From positions 301,564-365,563 of the forward strand of contig NZ_SMLZ01000116.1 in NCBI RefSeq assembly GCF_009711415.1: a stretch of 64,000 bases of DNA, in the 5' to 3' direction. The position numbers were made by a program, and so were the translations under genes. The stretch is from Roseibium denhamense. GTDB lineage: Bacteria > Pseudomonadota > Alphaproteobacteria > Rhizobiales > Stappiaceae. Positions 17,844 through 26,988 of this stretch are shown one piece after another (the stretch's first letter is position 1; each line of letters opens with the position of its first letter). The notes beneath the pieces are model-generated. The model worked only from the letters and a program-made list of their open reading frames with translations, was not told where the DNA came from and searched no databases.

Positions 17844-18955
17844 AACGGCCCCTCAAACTGGACGATATTCCTTTTCGCGAAACGCTGCCAGAAGAGCCGC
17901 CAGCCCCTCCTATCCTTGATCTTTGGTCTTCTGATGCGCAGCGCAGACAAGATGCGCATTTGCATTGGATACGGCATACCAAGGACGGCCTCTTCAATTC
18001 CGCGCTATTTTCTCTTATGCGGCTGTTCCCGAGCCGGGTTGTTTCGAATATCGGGCCATTACTAGTGCCATTGGCCCGCCATTCCTACCGCAATATGGTT
18101 TTTCCAAGACGCATATCGCGGAACTTTGCGGCCCTCACACCTGGACGCTGGCAAAGCACGGAGGCCCGCGAAAGAGCGCTTTCCAACTGGTGGCGAAACA
18201 GCGGCCGGACCCGTTCGGAATTCAGCGTCGTAAACCGGCTATGGGACGAAGGGCATATTTGCGTTGAAGGCCGGGACAACATTGAAAGAGCAAAGAAACT
18301 CGGCGGCCCTTTGATCTTCACGTCTATGCATTTGGCCACTTGGGAAGCGCTTTTCGTTGCGATCCATAAGGGACTGGACGGTCCAAGCATTGGCCCTTTT
18401 CAACCAGAACCGAACAGGTTCACAAACCGGATTGTCTATTCGATCCGCAAACGGCGGAACCAGTATCTGTTCCCGCCCGGCCAGCTAAGTGCGTTCCGCA
18501 TGCGTAAACTCATGGCGTCCGGATGCTACTCCATGACAATTTTCATTGATGAAGTCCGGAACAAACAAGTCCATCTTCCTTTGTTCGGAAGGCCTGTGCC
18601 TAATTGTGGGAACGCCGTTGTGGCGATCAAGATTGCCAACGCATGCAAAGGAACCTTGGTCCCGACATATCTAATCCGACGGGGCCCCGCAAATTTCAAG
18701 CAGGTCATTTGCCCGCCAATACTGCGCCAGCCCGGGGCAAGCGCCTATGGAATAAGCGAAACCATTGAAGCGCTAAATCAGGTTTTCGAGCCGGTTGTAC
18801 TGAAGCATTTCGACGAATGGTACATGTTGCAGGAGCTAAGACTTCCTACGGATTTCGAGCAGTCGGAATATGCCCATCAGCTTCATCAGACTAACACGGA
18901 ACAATCTGAGGGTCCTAGTTCTGCCCAAGCAGGCGGCTCGGGCACCAGTGCCTAA
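17840..18955 (+). CDS. LpxL/HtrB-like lysophospholipid acyltransferase
   Basis: 371 residues. The central part carries the lipid A acyltransferase core: HLATWE (HX4E catalytic dyad, near residue 158), followed by TIFIDEVRNKQVHLPLFGRPV, which matches the substrate-binding block of LpxL/LpxM-family enzymes, and a late PTYLIRR strand. The typical N-terminal transmembrane helix is weak (NIGPLLVPLA). Such enzymes move an acyl chain onto lipid A, phosphatidylinositol mannoside or other lysolipids at the inner membrane. It is coupled to the P450 gene, and its TAA stop interlocks with the TAG of the convergent fghA gene. Confidence 0.8.
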   Translation: MKRPLKLDDIPFRETLPEEPPAPPILDLWSSDAQRRQDAHLHWIRHTKDGLFNSALFSLMRLFPSRVVSNIGPLLVPLARHSYRNMVFPRRISRNFAALTPGRWQSTEARERALSNWWRNSGRTRSEFSVVNRLWDEGHICVEGRDNIERAKKLGGPLIFTSMHLATWEALFVAIHKGLDGPSIGPFQPEPNRFTNRIVYSIRKRRNQYLFPPGQLSAFRMRKLMASGCYSMTIFIDEVRNKQVHLPLFGRPVPNCGNAVVAIKIANACKGTLVPTYLIRRGPANFKQVICPPILRQPGASAYGISETIEALNQVFEPVVLKHFDEWYMLQELRLPTDFEQSEYAHQLHQTNTEQSEGPSSAQAGGSGTSA

Positions 18956-19779
18956 CCAATCAGCCTTTCCGCATGCCAGGAAACATGATCGCGGGCAAAG
19001 GTCGATACGAAATAATAGGAATGATCGTAACCGTGATGGAGACGGTAAGCGTGACTTGTTTTGGTTTCAACAAGCGCGGCTGAAAGCGCATCTGCGCGCA
19101 ACAATTCAAGAAACTGGTCGTCTGCTCCTTGATCAATCAGGATATCTCCGGCCCAGCCCTTTTCTTTCAGGAGCAGCGCCGCATCGTGGCCTGCCCACGC
19201 GGTTTCGTCTTTCCCAAGATAAGCCTCGAATTGCTTGCGCCCCCACTCTGAGGCTGCGGGGTGTCCAATCGGGGCGAACGCAGAAACGGACTGATACTGG
19301 CCAGGATACTTCATCGCCAGCGTAAGCGCACCGTGCCCGCCCATGGAGTGCCCAGTAATCCCGTGGTAAACGGAAACGGCAAACTGTTCGGAGATAAGAT
19401 CGCGCAATTCCCCGGCAATGTAACTTTCCATCTGGAAGTGCGGCGCCCATGGGCATTCGGTCGCGTTCACGTAAAAGCCCGCCCCTTGCCCCAGATCGTA
19501 GGCCTCGTCATTTGCGACACTTTCCCCGCGCGGACTGGTGTCAGGAAAGACAACGGCCAGCCCGAACTCGGCAGCATGTGCCTGAAGGCCAGCCTTTGTC
19601 ATGGCGTTTTCATGGGTGCAGGTCAGGCCGGAGAGATACCAAAGGCACGGAACAGGCCCATCTTCCGCCTGGGGCGGCATGAACACCGCAAACGTCATCT
19701 CGGTGCCGGTCACACGGCTGTCGTGGCTGTAAACGCCCTGAACACCACCAAAACACTTGTTTTCAGAAAGGGTTTTCAT
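18952..19779 (-). CDS. fghA: S-formylglutathione hydrolase
   Basis: 275 residues from the ATG at 19779, which has GGAG seven bases upstream; an upstream in-frame start is less likely. A serine esterase of the EstD/FrmB family: nucleophile in GHSMGGHGAL, LSGLTCTHENAM oxyanion region, acid in IDQGADDQFL and catalytic His in HGYDHSYYF. It splits S-formylglutathione into formate and glutathione, the second step of glutathione-dependent formaldehyde oxidation. It is the last gene of the adhC-GNAT-fghA unit, 32 bases after the GNAT gene. Confidence 0.93.
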   Translation of the reverse strand: MKTLSENKCFGGVQGVYSHDSRVTGTEMTFAVFMPPQAEDGPVPCLWYLSGLTCTHENAMTKAGLQAHAAEFGLAVVFPDTSPRGESVANDEAYDLGQGAGFYVNATECPWAPHFQMESYIAGELRDLISEQFAVSVYHGITGHSMGGHGALTLAMKYPGQYQSVSAFAPIGHPAASEWGRKQFEAYLGKDETAWAGHDAALLLKEKGWAGDILIDQGADDQFLELLRADALSAALVETKTSHAYRLHHGYDHSYYFVSTFARDHVSWHAERLIG

Positions 19780-19811
19780 GGAAACTCCAAAAGAGGCTCT
19801 GATCGGGACCG

Positions 19812-20300
19812 TCAAAGCTTCCGGTACATGACAAGCGCGTCGACATACCCGTCGCGCGGATGATGAAAGGCCTCTGGCAAACGTCCGACAATGTCAAATC
19901 CGTAGCGTTGCCAGATTTCCACGGCACGTTTGTTCGATGCGACGACAAAGTTGAACTGCATCGCTCGAAACCCATCGGCCTTTGCCGTTTCAAGCGAATG
20001 CTCCAGCATCATTCTGGCAACGCCCAACCCTTGTGCGGCAGCGGCCGTGACGAACCCGCAATTGCAGACGTGGGAGCCGCCGCCTTTCTGGTTTCGGACG
20101 ATATAGTAGGTGCCCAGAAGCTCACCGTTGCGTTCAACGACAAAGACCTTCTTGCCGCCCGTCCAATAGGAAAGCGCACCGGCACGGTCGATATCAGGAT
20201 CGACCGTGTAGGTTTCGCCAGCCGCGAAGACGGGCTCAAGCATGGCCCATATGCCTTCTAGGTCTTCTTCGCGGGCAGATCTGATAACCGAATCCGACAC
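19812..20300 (-). CDS. GNAT family N-acetyltransferase in formaldehyde operon
   Basis: 162 residues from a GTG at 20300, four bases after the adhC stop; a TTG at 20318 overlapping adhC is the alternative. It has the GNAT acetyl-CoA loop AQGLGVARMMLEHSL and the closing NKRAVEIWQRYGFDIVGRLPEAF block. GETYTVDPD, SYW and CGFVTAAAAQGLG resemble L-amino-acid N-acyltransferases. It lies between the two enzymes that oxidise formaldehyde, so a role in handling a formaldehyde adduct or a related metabolite is possible, but this is context only. Confidence 0.8.
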   Translation of the reverse strand: MSDSVIRSAREEDLEGIWAMLEPVFAAGETYTVDPDIDRAGALSYWTGGKKVFVVERNGELLGTYYIVRNQKGGGSHVCNCGFVTAAAAQGLGVARMMLEHSLETAKADGFRAMQFNFVVASNKRAVEIWQRYGFDIVGRLPEAFHHPRDGYVDALVMYRKL

Positions 20301-20304
20301 AGGC

Positions 20305-21417
20305 TTAATAGAGCACAACTGAGCGGATCGACTCGCCAGAGTGCATCAGATCGAAACCCTTGTTGATGTCCTCAAGCGGCATGGTGTGGGTGATCATCGG
20401 ATCGATTTCGATTTTGCCGTCCATGTACCAATCGACGATTTGCGGAACATCGGTCCGCCCCCGAGCGCCGCCAAATGCCGTGCCTTTCCAGACGCGGCCG
20501 GTGACCAGCTGGAATGGGCGCGTTGCGATTTCCGCACCTGCTGCAGCAACACCGATGATGATGGATTCGCCCCACCCTTTGTGCGCTGACTCTAGAGCGG
20601 TCCGCATGACATTCACATTACCGGTCGCATCGAAGGTGTAATCCGCACCGCCCTTGGTGAGATTTACAAGATAGGGAACCAGGTCTTCCTCGACTTCGGA
20701 TGGGTTCACGAAATCGGTCATTCCGAAGCGCTCGGCCATTTCCTTTTTCGCCGGATTGAGATCAACGCCGACGATCTGGTCGGCGCCGGCAAGGCGGAGC
20801 CCCTGGATCACGTTGAGGCCGATGCCCCCAAGACCGAAGACGATCGCGCGCGAACCGATCTCGACCTTCGCGGTATTAATGACCGCACCGATCCCTGTGG
20901 TCACACCGCAACCGATGTAGCAAACCTTATCGAACGGCGCGTCCGGATTGATCTTCGCCAGGGCGATTTCGGGCACCACCGTATAATTGGCAAAGGTCGA
21001 CGTACCCATGTAATGCAGGATCGGGTCGCCATCGAGCGTAGTAAAGCGCGAAGACCCGTCCGGCATCAGCCCCTGTCCCTGCGTGGAGCGAATCGCCTGG
21101 CAGAGATTGGTTTTCGGATTGAGACAGTATTCGCAAGTCCGGCACTCCGGCGTGTAGAGCGGAATGACGTGATCACCCGGCTTCAGGCTGGTAACGCCCT
21201 TGCCGACTTCCACCACGACACCGGCGCCCTCGTGACCGAGGATGGCCGGAAACAGGCCTTCAGGATCCGCACCTGACAAAGTGAATTCATCTGTATGACA
21301 GATGCCTGTCGCCTTTACTTCAACCAGAACCTCAAAAGCGCGCGGGCCTTCCAGATTGACAGTGGTTACCTCGAGCGGCTTCCCGGCGCCAATAGCGACT
21401 GCAGCACGAACTTCCAT
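20305..21417 (-). CDS. adhC: S-(hydroxymethyl)glutathione dehydrogenase / class III alcohol dehydrogenase
   Basis: 370 residues with GGGAG upstream of the ATG. A zinc-dependent medium-chain dehydrogenase: catalytic zinc ligands in GICHTDEFT and GHEGAGVV and later CGVTTG; structural zinc Cys cluster [18 protein letters not shown] loop [10 protein letters not shown]. The class III marker [14 protein letters not shown] is present. It oxidises the spontaneous formaldehyde-glutathione adduct to S-formylglutathione, the substrate of the FghA encoded downstream. It sits divergently next to soxBDAG, whose reaction releases formaldehyde. Confidence 0.95.
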   Translation of the reverse strand: MEVRAAVAIGAGKPLEVTTVNLEGPRAFEVLVEVKATGICHTDEFTLSGADPEGLFPAILGHEGAGVVVEVGKGVTSLKPGDHVIPLYTPECRTCEYCLNPKTNLCQAIRSTQGQGLMPDGSSRFTTLDGDPILHYMGTSTFANYTVVPEIALAKINPDAPFDKVCYIGCGVTTGIGAVINTAKVEIGSRAIVFGLGGIGLNVIQGLRLAGADQIVGVDLNPAKKEMAERFGMTDFVNPSEVEEDLVPYLVNLTKGGADYTFDATGNVNVMRTALESAHKGWGESIIIGVAAAGAEIATRPFQLVTGRVWKGTAFGGARGRTDVPQIVDWYMDGKIEIDPMITHTMPLEDINKGFDLMHSGESIRSVVLY

Positions 21418-21804
21418 GGTCGGTCTCCCTCAATAATGTTGCGGGGGAGAGTTACCCTTCATGACGGCGAATGCAAGAACCGATGCGGCATTCACTGTCG
21501 GGATTGCGGAACTAGACTTAAAAATTCCAGATCGCTTTTACCCCGGCGCCTGATTGAAATTGTTGGTTTTTCGGCACCGATCCGCAATACGATCTGTATC
21601 AGCCGGGAGAGACCCGACACCTATGTCGCAATCAAGCTATCGGGCGACTGAAACCTGATATGAAAGTTTGGGTGCAGGCGCGAATATGCCGCCCGAGGGA
21701 TTGGGGGCGAAATACGTCCGCATCCAGCTTTTCGAAACAAGAAACAGGCGTGTCATTTCTGAAGTGACAACAAATCGCCTCGAACCGTGCGGAGCCGCTC
21801 ACTT
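21418..21804. other. Divergent intergenic region between adhC and soxB
   Basis: About 390 bases without a gene. A GGGAGAGACCC segment near 21600 recalls the 5' part of a glycine riboswitch, but the rest of that aptamer is absent. An imperfect hairpin (TGTCATTT/AAGTGACA) lies at 21752-21770, about 35 bases before soxB. No clear -35/-10 was read. Confidence 0.35.
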
Positions 21805-23058
21805 ATGAAGCGATATTCCTTCCTGGAATTGGCCAAAAACGCCTTTTCCGCGCACAAGAACTGGGGCCGCCAGTGGCGGGCGCCAGAACCGAAGGCTGAG
21901 TATGACGTGGTCATCATCGGGGCCGGTGGCCATGGTCTTGCCACGGCTTATTACCTGGCCAAAGAGCACGGCATCCGCAATGTGGCCGTTCTGGAAAAGG
22001 GCTGGCTTGGCGGCGGCAACACGGGCCGAAACACGACCATTGTGCGCTCCAACTATCTTTGGGAAGAAAGCGCTGCGCTGTACAATCATGCCATCGGTCT
22101 GTGGCAGGGGCTCAGCCAAGAGCTGAACTACAACGTGATGTACTCCGCGCGCGGGGTCATGATGCTTGCGCACACGGTCCATGATGTTCAAGTCGCTCAG
22201 CGCCATATTCACGCCAACCGTCTTGCCGGTGTTCAGAACGAGTGGTTGACGCCCGAGCAGGCCAAGGACTACTGCCCGCCCCTTAATATTAAGAAGGATA
22301 TCCGCTACCCGGTGATGGGCGCTGCCCTGCAACGGGTCGGCGGCACCGCCCGCCACGATGCCGTTGCCTGGGGTTACGCCCGCGGCGCCGATGATATGGG
22401 CGTCGATATCATCCAGAATTGTTTGGTAACCGGAATACGGCGCGGCGCTGACGGTGCCGTCGAGGGCGTCGATACCGCAAAGGGCTTCATCAAGGCCAAA
22501 AAAGTGGGTGTCGTGGCCGCCGGCAATACGACAACGGTCATGGATATGGCGGGCGTGCGCATGCCGCTGGAATCCTACCCGCTTCAGGCACTGGTGTCCG
22601 AACCGGTCAAGCCGGCCTTCCCATGTGTGGTCATGTCCAACACGATCCACGCCTACATTTCGCAGTCCGACAAGGGCGAGCTCGTGATTGGCGCTGGAAC
22701 CGACCAGTTCATTTCGTACAGTCAGGTTGGCGGCATCCATATCACCAACCACACGATTGATGCGATTTGTGAACTCTTCCCGCACTTCCGGCGCATGCGC
22801 ATGCTGCGGAACTGGGGCGGTATCGTAGACGTCACGCCCGACCGGTCGCCGATCTTGTCGAAGACACCCGTTCAGGGCCTCTATGTAAACTGCGGATGGG
22901 GCACCGGCGGCTTCAAGGCGACCCCCGGCTCGGGCCATGTCTTCGCGCACACCATCGCCAAGGACGAACCGCACCGGATCAATGCGCCCTTCACGATTGA
23001 CCGGTTTAAGACCGGCCGCCTGATCGACGAAGCGGCTGCTGCCGCCGTGGCACACTAA
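21805..23058 (+). CDS. soxB: Sarcosine oxidase, beta subunit
   Basis: 417 residues from the ATG at 21805, with GGAG 11 bases upstream. The protein begins [20 protein letters not shown], the usual SoxB N-terminus, and has a dinucleotide-binding [14 protein letters not shown] near residue 37. The segment around [12 protein letters not shown] and the closing [13 protein letters not shown] match the family. SoxB carries the flavin site where sarcosine is oxidised to glycine and an imine-derived one-carbon unit. It heads soxB-D-A-G. Confidence 0.95.
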   Translation: MKRYSFLELAKNAFSAHKNWGRQWRAPEPKAEYDVVIIGAGGHGLATAYYLAKEHGIRNVAVLEKGWLGGGNTGRNTTIVRSNYLWEESAALYNHAIGLWQGLSQELNYNVMYSARGVMMLAHTVHDVQVAQRHIHANRLAGVQNEWLTPEQAKDYCPPLNIKKDIRYPVMGAALQRVGGTARHDAVAWGYARGADDMGVDIIQNCLVTGIRRGADGAVEGVDTAKGFIKAKKVGVVAAGNTTTVMDMAGVRMPLESYPLQALVSEPVKPAFPCVVMSNTIHAYISQSDKGELVIGAGTDQFISYSQVGGIHITNHTIDAICELFPHFRRMRMLRNWGGIVDVTPDRSPILSKTPVQGLYVNCGWGTGGFKATPGSGHVFAHTIAKDEPHRINAPFTIDRFKTGRLIDEAAAAAVAH

Positions 23059-23072
23059 GGAAGAGTTTAAAC

Positions 23073-23378
23073 ATGTTGTTGGTCTACTGCCCTTACTGCC
23101 AGGTCGAACGCCCGGAAACCGAGTTTTCCTGCCGCGGACAGGCGCATATTGCGCGGCCCGCAGATCCAGACACTGTCAGTGACGAAGACTGGGTGGAATA
23201 TCTTTATCTTCGCGACAACACCAAAGGTGTTTACGCCGAACGCTGGCGCCACATTCACGGCTGCGGGCGGTTCTTCAATGCTGTCCGCCACACGGTCAGC
23301 GACGACTTTCTGGCGTTTTACAAGGCTGGCGAACCCATGCCGGATCTTGACACATTGGCAAAGGAGGCCGGCAAATGA
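23073..23378 (+). CDS. soxD: Sarcosine oxidase, delta subunit
   Basis: 101 residues. The start MLLVYCPYC contains the first CxxC zinc pair, followed by ETEFSCRGQAHI and the HGCGRFFN segment with the remaining ligands. RWRHIHGCGRFFNAVRHT is a family signature. The small zinc-binding delta subunit stabilises the complex. It starts 15 bases after soxB and overlaps soxA by four bases. Confidence 0.94.
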   Translation: MLLVYCPYCQVERPETEFSCRGQAHIARPADPDTVSDEDWVEYLYLRDNTKGVYAERWRHIHGCGRFFNAVRHTVSDDFLAFYKAGEPMPDLDTLAKEAGK

Positions 23379-26377
23379 GCCAGCCATTCCGCACAGAAAA
23401 AGGCGGCCGGATTGACCGCGGCGACCAGCTGACCTTCATGTTCGATGGCGAACAAATGCAAGGTCACAAAGGCGACACCCTCGCCTCGGCATTGCTTGCC
23501 AATGGTGTGCACCTCGTCGGACGGTCTTTCAAGTATCACCGCCCAAGAGGCATCGTGACCGCCGGTTCGGAAGAGCCGAATGCGCTGGTCGGCATCTACC
23601 GCAAAGGCGACCAGACCCCCAACCTGCGCGCTACCCAGGTCGAGCTCTACCAGGGCCTGGAAGCCATCTCGCAAAACCGGTTTCCGTCTCTGAGTTTCGA
23701 CGTAGGCGCGGTCAACGACCTCCTGTCACCGTTGTTCCCGGCCGGGTTCTACTACAAGACTTTCATGTGGCCGAAGTCTTTCTGGGACCGGGTCTACGAG
23801 CCGATCATCAGAGCTGCTGCAGGCCTTGGAAGACCCCCGAAAAATCCCGATCATGATAGCTACGGCAATATCTATGAACACTGCGATGTTCTGATCGCCG
23901 GATCCGGCCCAGCTGGTCTTGCAGCGGCTTTGGCGGCGGCGGAAACGGGTGCCAAAGTTATCTTGTGCGACGAACAGGCCCAGTTCGGCGGTTCGCTTCT
24001 GTCCGAGGCAAATGCAACAATTGACGGCAAGGCAGCCGGGGATTGGGTCTCCGGGACCATCGCCAAGCTCAGCGCGATGGACAATGTCACGCTGTTAAAC
24101 CGCACAACCGCCTTCGGGTATTTTGCGCATAACTACATTGCGCTGGCCGAACGCGTCACGGAACACATGTCCGATCCCGATCCGAAGCTTCCGCGCGAGC
24201 GGCTGTGGCAGGTGCGGGCGAAAGAGGTGGTCATTGCATCGGGCGCAATCGAACGGCCGATGGTCTTTCCGGAAAACGACCGGCCGGGCATTCTTCTGGC
24301 CGATGCCGGCCGGACCTATCTCAACCGGTATGGCGTCAAGGTTGGCCACAAGGTCGTCGTTGCGACCGCTTGCGACAGCGCCTGGCAGGCCGCTTTTGAT
24401 CTGAATGATCATGGCGTTGAAGTGGCTGCGATCTGTGATATGCGCGAAACACCGCCGGAAAGTCTTGTTTCCATCGCAAAGGCACGGGGCATCCGAGTTG
24501 AAGCTGGCTGTGTCGTGACCGGTACGCTCGGGCGCAAGCGCATCAAGGCCGCGTTGATCGGGCGCCTGATGACATCCGGTCAGGTTGCCTCGGGCGGCCA
24601 AATCGACTGTGATGCGCTCTTGATGTCCGGCGGATGGACCCCGACCGTCAGCCTTTACTCACAATCCCGCGGCAAGGTCGTGTGGGATCAGGACAAAGGC
24701 GCTTACGTTCCGGGTGTTTCGGTCCAAAAGGAACGGTCTGTGGGCGGCGCGAAGGGTCTTTATGGTCTTCAAGCGACCCTGGAAGATGGCTATGCAGCCG
24801 GTGAACAAGCTGCCAAGGCGGCAACCGGGAAATCCGCCGCTGTGACCCGCGCGGTCGCATCCGGCGGCGAAGCTGGCAGTGGTGGAACGCTCGGCGCCAT
24901 CCCGCATGACCGGAACCCGGCGCGCGTCAAGGCCTTCGTCGACTACCAAAACGATGTGACCGCGAAAGACGTGAAACTGGCCGTGCGCGAGGGCATGCAA
25001 TCGATCGAGCACATCAAGCGCTACACAACGACGGGCATGGCAACCGACCAGGGACGCTTATCGAACATGAACGCCTTGCAGATCGCCTCCGGCGCCCTGG
25101 AACGCCCAGTAACACAGGTCGGCTTGACGACATTCCGCCTGCCCTACACGCCGACAAGTTTCGGCTTGTTCGCAGGGGTGTCCCGCGGCGACTTCTTTGA
25201 TCCCGTCCGTAAAACGCCATCGCATGAGTGGGCGGTTGAAAATGGCGGCGTTTTTGAGGATGTCGGCCAGTGGAAGCGGACATGGTACTTCCCCAAATCC
25301 GGCGAAGACATGCACGCGGCCGTTGCCCGGGAATGCAAGATGGTCCGTGAGACAGTCGGCCTGTTCGACGCATCGACCCTTGGCAAGATCGAAGTGGTCG
25401 GGCCGGATGCGGCTGAATTCCTGGAGCGGATGTATACCAACCCCTGGAAGAAACTGGCCCCGGGCCGGTGCCGGTATGGCCTGCTGCTGAACGATGCTGG
25501 CTTCATCGTGGATGACGGTGTCATGGGCCGGTTGGCCGAAGACCGGTTCCATATCACGACGACGACCGGTGGGGCGCCGAATGTCTTCGCCACCATGGAA
25601 GACTATCTGCAGACCGAATGGCCGGATCTTGATGTGTGGATCACCTCAACGACGGAACAATACGCGGTTGCCGCGGTCCAGGGCCCCAAAGCCCGTGAGG
25701 TCATTGCTCCTTTCATTGAGGGTATTGACCTATCGGCCGAAAAGTTGCCGCATATGAGCGTGCGCGAGTGCACCTTTGCCGGTGTGCCATGCCGTCTGTT
25801 CCGCATCTCTTTCACAGGGGAACTCGGCTTTGAAATCAACGTGCCCAAGCGCCACGGCAAGATGATGTGGGAAACGCTCGCCAAGGAAATCGAGAAGCAC
25901 AACGGTGTCCCATACGGCACGGAAACCATGCACGTGTTGCGGGCTGAAAAAGGCTTCATCATTGTCGGTCAGGATACCGATGGGACGGTCACGCCGCATG
26001 ACGCCGGCATGAGTTGGGCCATTGGCAAGAAAAAGCACGACTTCGTTGGCAAACGCGGCCTTGAACGTCCAGATCTTGTTGCCGAAGGGCGCAAGCAGCT
26101 GGTCGGGCTGCTGACCAAGGATCCGAAGGTCAAACTCGAGGAAGGCGCCCAGATCACTTCAAGAGGCGCGCCCAAAACCGGGACGCCTGCGGAGGGTCAC
26201 GTCACCTCATCCTACTACAGCCCTGCCCTGGACCGGAACATTGCCCTGGCCATCGTGAAAAACGGACAGGCGCTTGAAGGCAAGACCCTCTATGTGCCCA
26301 TGCCTGATGGGAGCATCGAGGTCGAGGTAACATCACCGGTCTTCTATGACAAAGAAGGAGCGCGGCTCAATGTCTGA
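23375..26377 (+). CDS. soxA: Sarcosine oxidase, alpha subunit
   Basis: 1000 residues. The N-terminus has the 2Fe-2S-ferredoxin-like fold without a full cluster (DTLASALLANGVHLVGRSFKYHRPRG). An NAD/FAD-binding domain follows (IAGSGPAGLAAALAAAETGAKV, near residue 170), and the last ~370 residues are a GcvT-like domain (TLGKIEVVGPDAAEFLERMYTN, GELGFEINVPKRHG) that binds tetrahydrofolate and receives the one-carbon unit as 5,10-methylene-THF. In the absence of THF the complex releases formaldehyde. Four-base overlap with soxD and eight-base overlap with soxG. Confidence 0.95.
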   Translation: MSQPFRTEKGGRIDRGDQLTFMFDGEQMQGHKGDTLASALLANGVHLVGRSFKYHRPRGIVTAGSEEPNALVGIYRKGDQTPNLRATQVELYQGLEAISQNRFPSLSFDVGAVNDLLSPLFPAGFYYKTFMWPKSFWDRVYEPIIRAAAGLGRPPKNPDHDSYGNIYEHCDVLIAGSGPAGLAAALAAAETGAKVILCDEQAQFGGSLLSEANATIDGKAAGDWVSGTIAKLSAMDNVTLLNRTTAFGYFAHNYIALAERVTEHMSDPDPKLPRERLWQVRAKEVVIASGAIERPMVFPENDRPGILLADAGRTYLNRYGVKVGHKVVVATACDSAWQAAFDLNDHGVEVAAICDMRETPPESLVSIAKARGIRVEAGCVVTGTLGRKRIKAALIGRLMTSGQVASGGQIDCDALLMSGGWTPTVSLYSQSRGKVVWDQDKGAYVPGVSVQKERSVGGAKGLYGLQATLEDGYAAGEQAAKAATGKSAAVTRAVASGGEAGSGGTLGAIPHDRNPARVKAFVDYQNDVTAKDVKLAVREGMQSIEHIKRYTTTGMATDQGRLSNMNALQIASGALERPVTQVGLTTFRLPYTPTSFGLFAGVSRGDFFDPVRKTPSHEWAVENGGVFEDVGQWKRTWYFPKSGEDMHAAVARECKMVRETVGLFDASTLGKIEVVGPDAAEFLERMYTNPWKKLAPGRCRYGLLLNDAGFIVDDGVMGRLAEDRFHITTTTGGAPNVFATMEDYLQTEWPDLDVWITSTTEQYAVAAVQGPKAREVIAPFIEGIDLSAEKLPHMSVRECTFAGVPCRLFRISFTGELGFEINVPKRHGKMMWETLAKEIEKHNGVPYGTETMHVLRAEKGFIIVGQDTDGTVTPHDAGMSWAIGKKKHDFVGKRGLERPDLVAEGRKQLVGLLTKDPKVKLEEGAQITSRGAPKTGTPAEGHVTSSYYSPALDRNIALAIVKNGQALEGKTLYVPMPDGSIEVEVTSPVFYDKEGARLNV

Positions 26378-26945
26378 TCTTTTGGCCAGCGACTTGATCA
26401 CTCCGGATGCCGGTGAAAACCCGCTTCTGTCCCAACCCTCGGTCTCGATCCTGAAGGCCGCGCCGCTGACGCGCTTGTCGCTGCGGCTACGTAATCAATC
26501 GGTGAAAGATGCCGGGGACGCGTTCGGGGCGGCCCTTCCCGTCACCCCGCTTGGCTCAAGTGTTTCCGATAAACGCGCGGCGCTTTGGATGGGCCCGGAC
26601 GAGTGGACCCTCCTTGCCCCAGAAGAAGAGCTGAGCGCTGTCTTCGATGCCATTGAGGCAAAGCTGTCCGGTCAACCGCATTCCCTTGTCGATGTCTCGG
26701 ACCGCTCTGAGGCAATCATCGTAAGCGGCGAAAAGGCCGAATGGCTCCTGCGGACCGGTATTTTCATCGATTTCTCGCTCGATGCCTTTCCGGTTGGAAC
26801 CGTTACGAGGACGATCTTCCACAAGGCTCCGGTATTGGTCTGGCGCACCGGCGATGACACATTCGTCATCGAGGCCTGGGTCTCTTTCATGGATTACGTG
26901 AGCGGCTTGCTGATGCAATCCGCGCAGGAGCTGGAAGCGGCCTAA
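26370..26945 (+). CDS. soxG: Sarcosine oxidase, gamma subunit
   Basis: 191 residues from the ATG at 26370, set by AAGGAG ten bases upstream inside the end of soxA. The pattern LTRLSLRLRN, ALWMGPDEWTLLAPEE, LVDVSDRSEAIIVSG and VGTVTRTIFHKAPVLVWR matches SoxG, a GcvT-like structural subunit. It closes the sox operon; the HD-GYP gene follows after 43 bases and could be read through. Confidence 0.92.
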   Translation: MSDLLASDLITPDAGENPLLSQPSVSILKAAPLTRLSLRLRNQSVKDAGDAFGAALPVTPLGSSVSDKRAALWMGPDEWTLLAPEEELSAVFDAIEAKLSGQPHSLVDVSDRSEAIIVSGEKAEWLLRTGIFIDFSLDAFPVGTVTRTIFHKAPVLVWRTGDDTFVIEAWVSFMDYVSGLLMQSAQELEAA

Positions 26946-26988
26946 AGCGTCTGCCGGGTGAAGGAGATGCTGGATTCCAATCTCGAGT

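Noticed and set aside
21418-21804. Possible glycine riboswitch before soxB (GGGAGAGACCC near 21600)
   Set aside because: The conserved GCCGAAGG and CTCAGGCAAAAGGAC parts of the aptamer are missing.
21799-23055. 418-codon frame antisense to soxB
   Set aside because: Mirrors the sox reading frame almost exactly; no start signal.
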